From positions 9,769,915 to 9,833,914 of the forward strand of contig CM051002.1 of assembly GCA_027704905.1 (NCBI GenBank): 64,000 bases of DNA. Direction: 5' to 3'. Below are positions 63,989 to 64,000 of this stretch, piece by piece; the stretch's first letter is position 1; the number at the start of each line of letters is the position of its first letter. The position numbers and the translations under genes are program-made. Source of the DNA: Muraenolepis orangiensis. Its lineage: Eukaryota > Chordata > Actinopteri > Gadiformes > Muraenolepididae. The notes beneath the pieces were generated by a model, which was given only the letters and a program-made list of their open reading frames with translations, was not told the DNA's origin and did not search any database.

Positions 63989-64000
63989 AATTTCTATTTA

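Overview
The window looks like a teleost fish nuclear genome. It has intron-split genes with GT/AG boundaries, vertebrate-type acidic chitinase exons, fish-style L2/Rex-like and L1/Tx1-like LINE fragments, hAT, pogo and Ty3/gypsy-type elements, and long (TA)n, (GT)n and (GA)n microsatellites. No bacterial-type operon, rRNA or CRISPR array is visible. It is dominated by a tandem array of six acidic chitinase (chia-like, GH18) genes on the minus strand. Their start codons (or right ends) are near 8.8, 18.2, 34.6, 43.8, 54.0 and 64.0 kb; the sixth runs off the right edge. Each gene sits in a repeating unit of about 9.5-10.5 kb.

Layout. Positions 1-6,000 are the left flank: a hAT-like end, an inverted repeat, a decayed LINE reverse transcriptase and the longest copy of a decayed gypsy pol fragment. 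Each unit then reads, left to right: remnant of the gypsy fragment; LINE-tail-like sequence; chia gene (reverse); chia TATA box; 5' flank; tRNA-like (SINE-type) head; L1-like ORF2 C-terminal fragment; (TA)n; AT-rich module with a 37-40-residue small ORF; L2-like reverse transcriptase fragment; second LINE-tail-like sequence. Individual units are modified. Unit 1 lost about 2.7 kb and carries a 2-kb hAT-like element with a nested 400-bp MITE. Unit 2 is followed by a minus-strand LTR element (24,863-30,831, TSD TTGAC) whose repetitive proline-rich ORF is split by a complete-looking hAT transposon (26,124-29,477, TSD TCCTCTGG) with an open 628-codon transposase. Unit 3 carries a pogo-like element at a TA site and ends in what looks like an unequal-crossover scar.

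The chitinases share an eleven-exon plan: signal peptide, GH18 barrel with an intact DxxDxDxE motif, C-terminal chitin-binding CBM14 exon. Copies 4 and 5 are open through all exons (438 aa by my splicing). Copies 1-3 share a 175-bp insertion exactly at the exon 1 splice donor, and a deletion that puts the CBM14 exon out of frame. Copy 6 keeps the six-cysteine CBM14 but one base out of frame with the catalytic exon. The array therefore shows chitinase amplification with repeated erosion of the binding domain. Sequence markers group the units in conflicting ways, which suggests unequal exchange or gene conversion between them. All splice sites are inferred by eye from consensus, phase and family knowledge.
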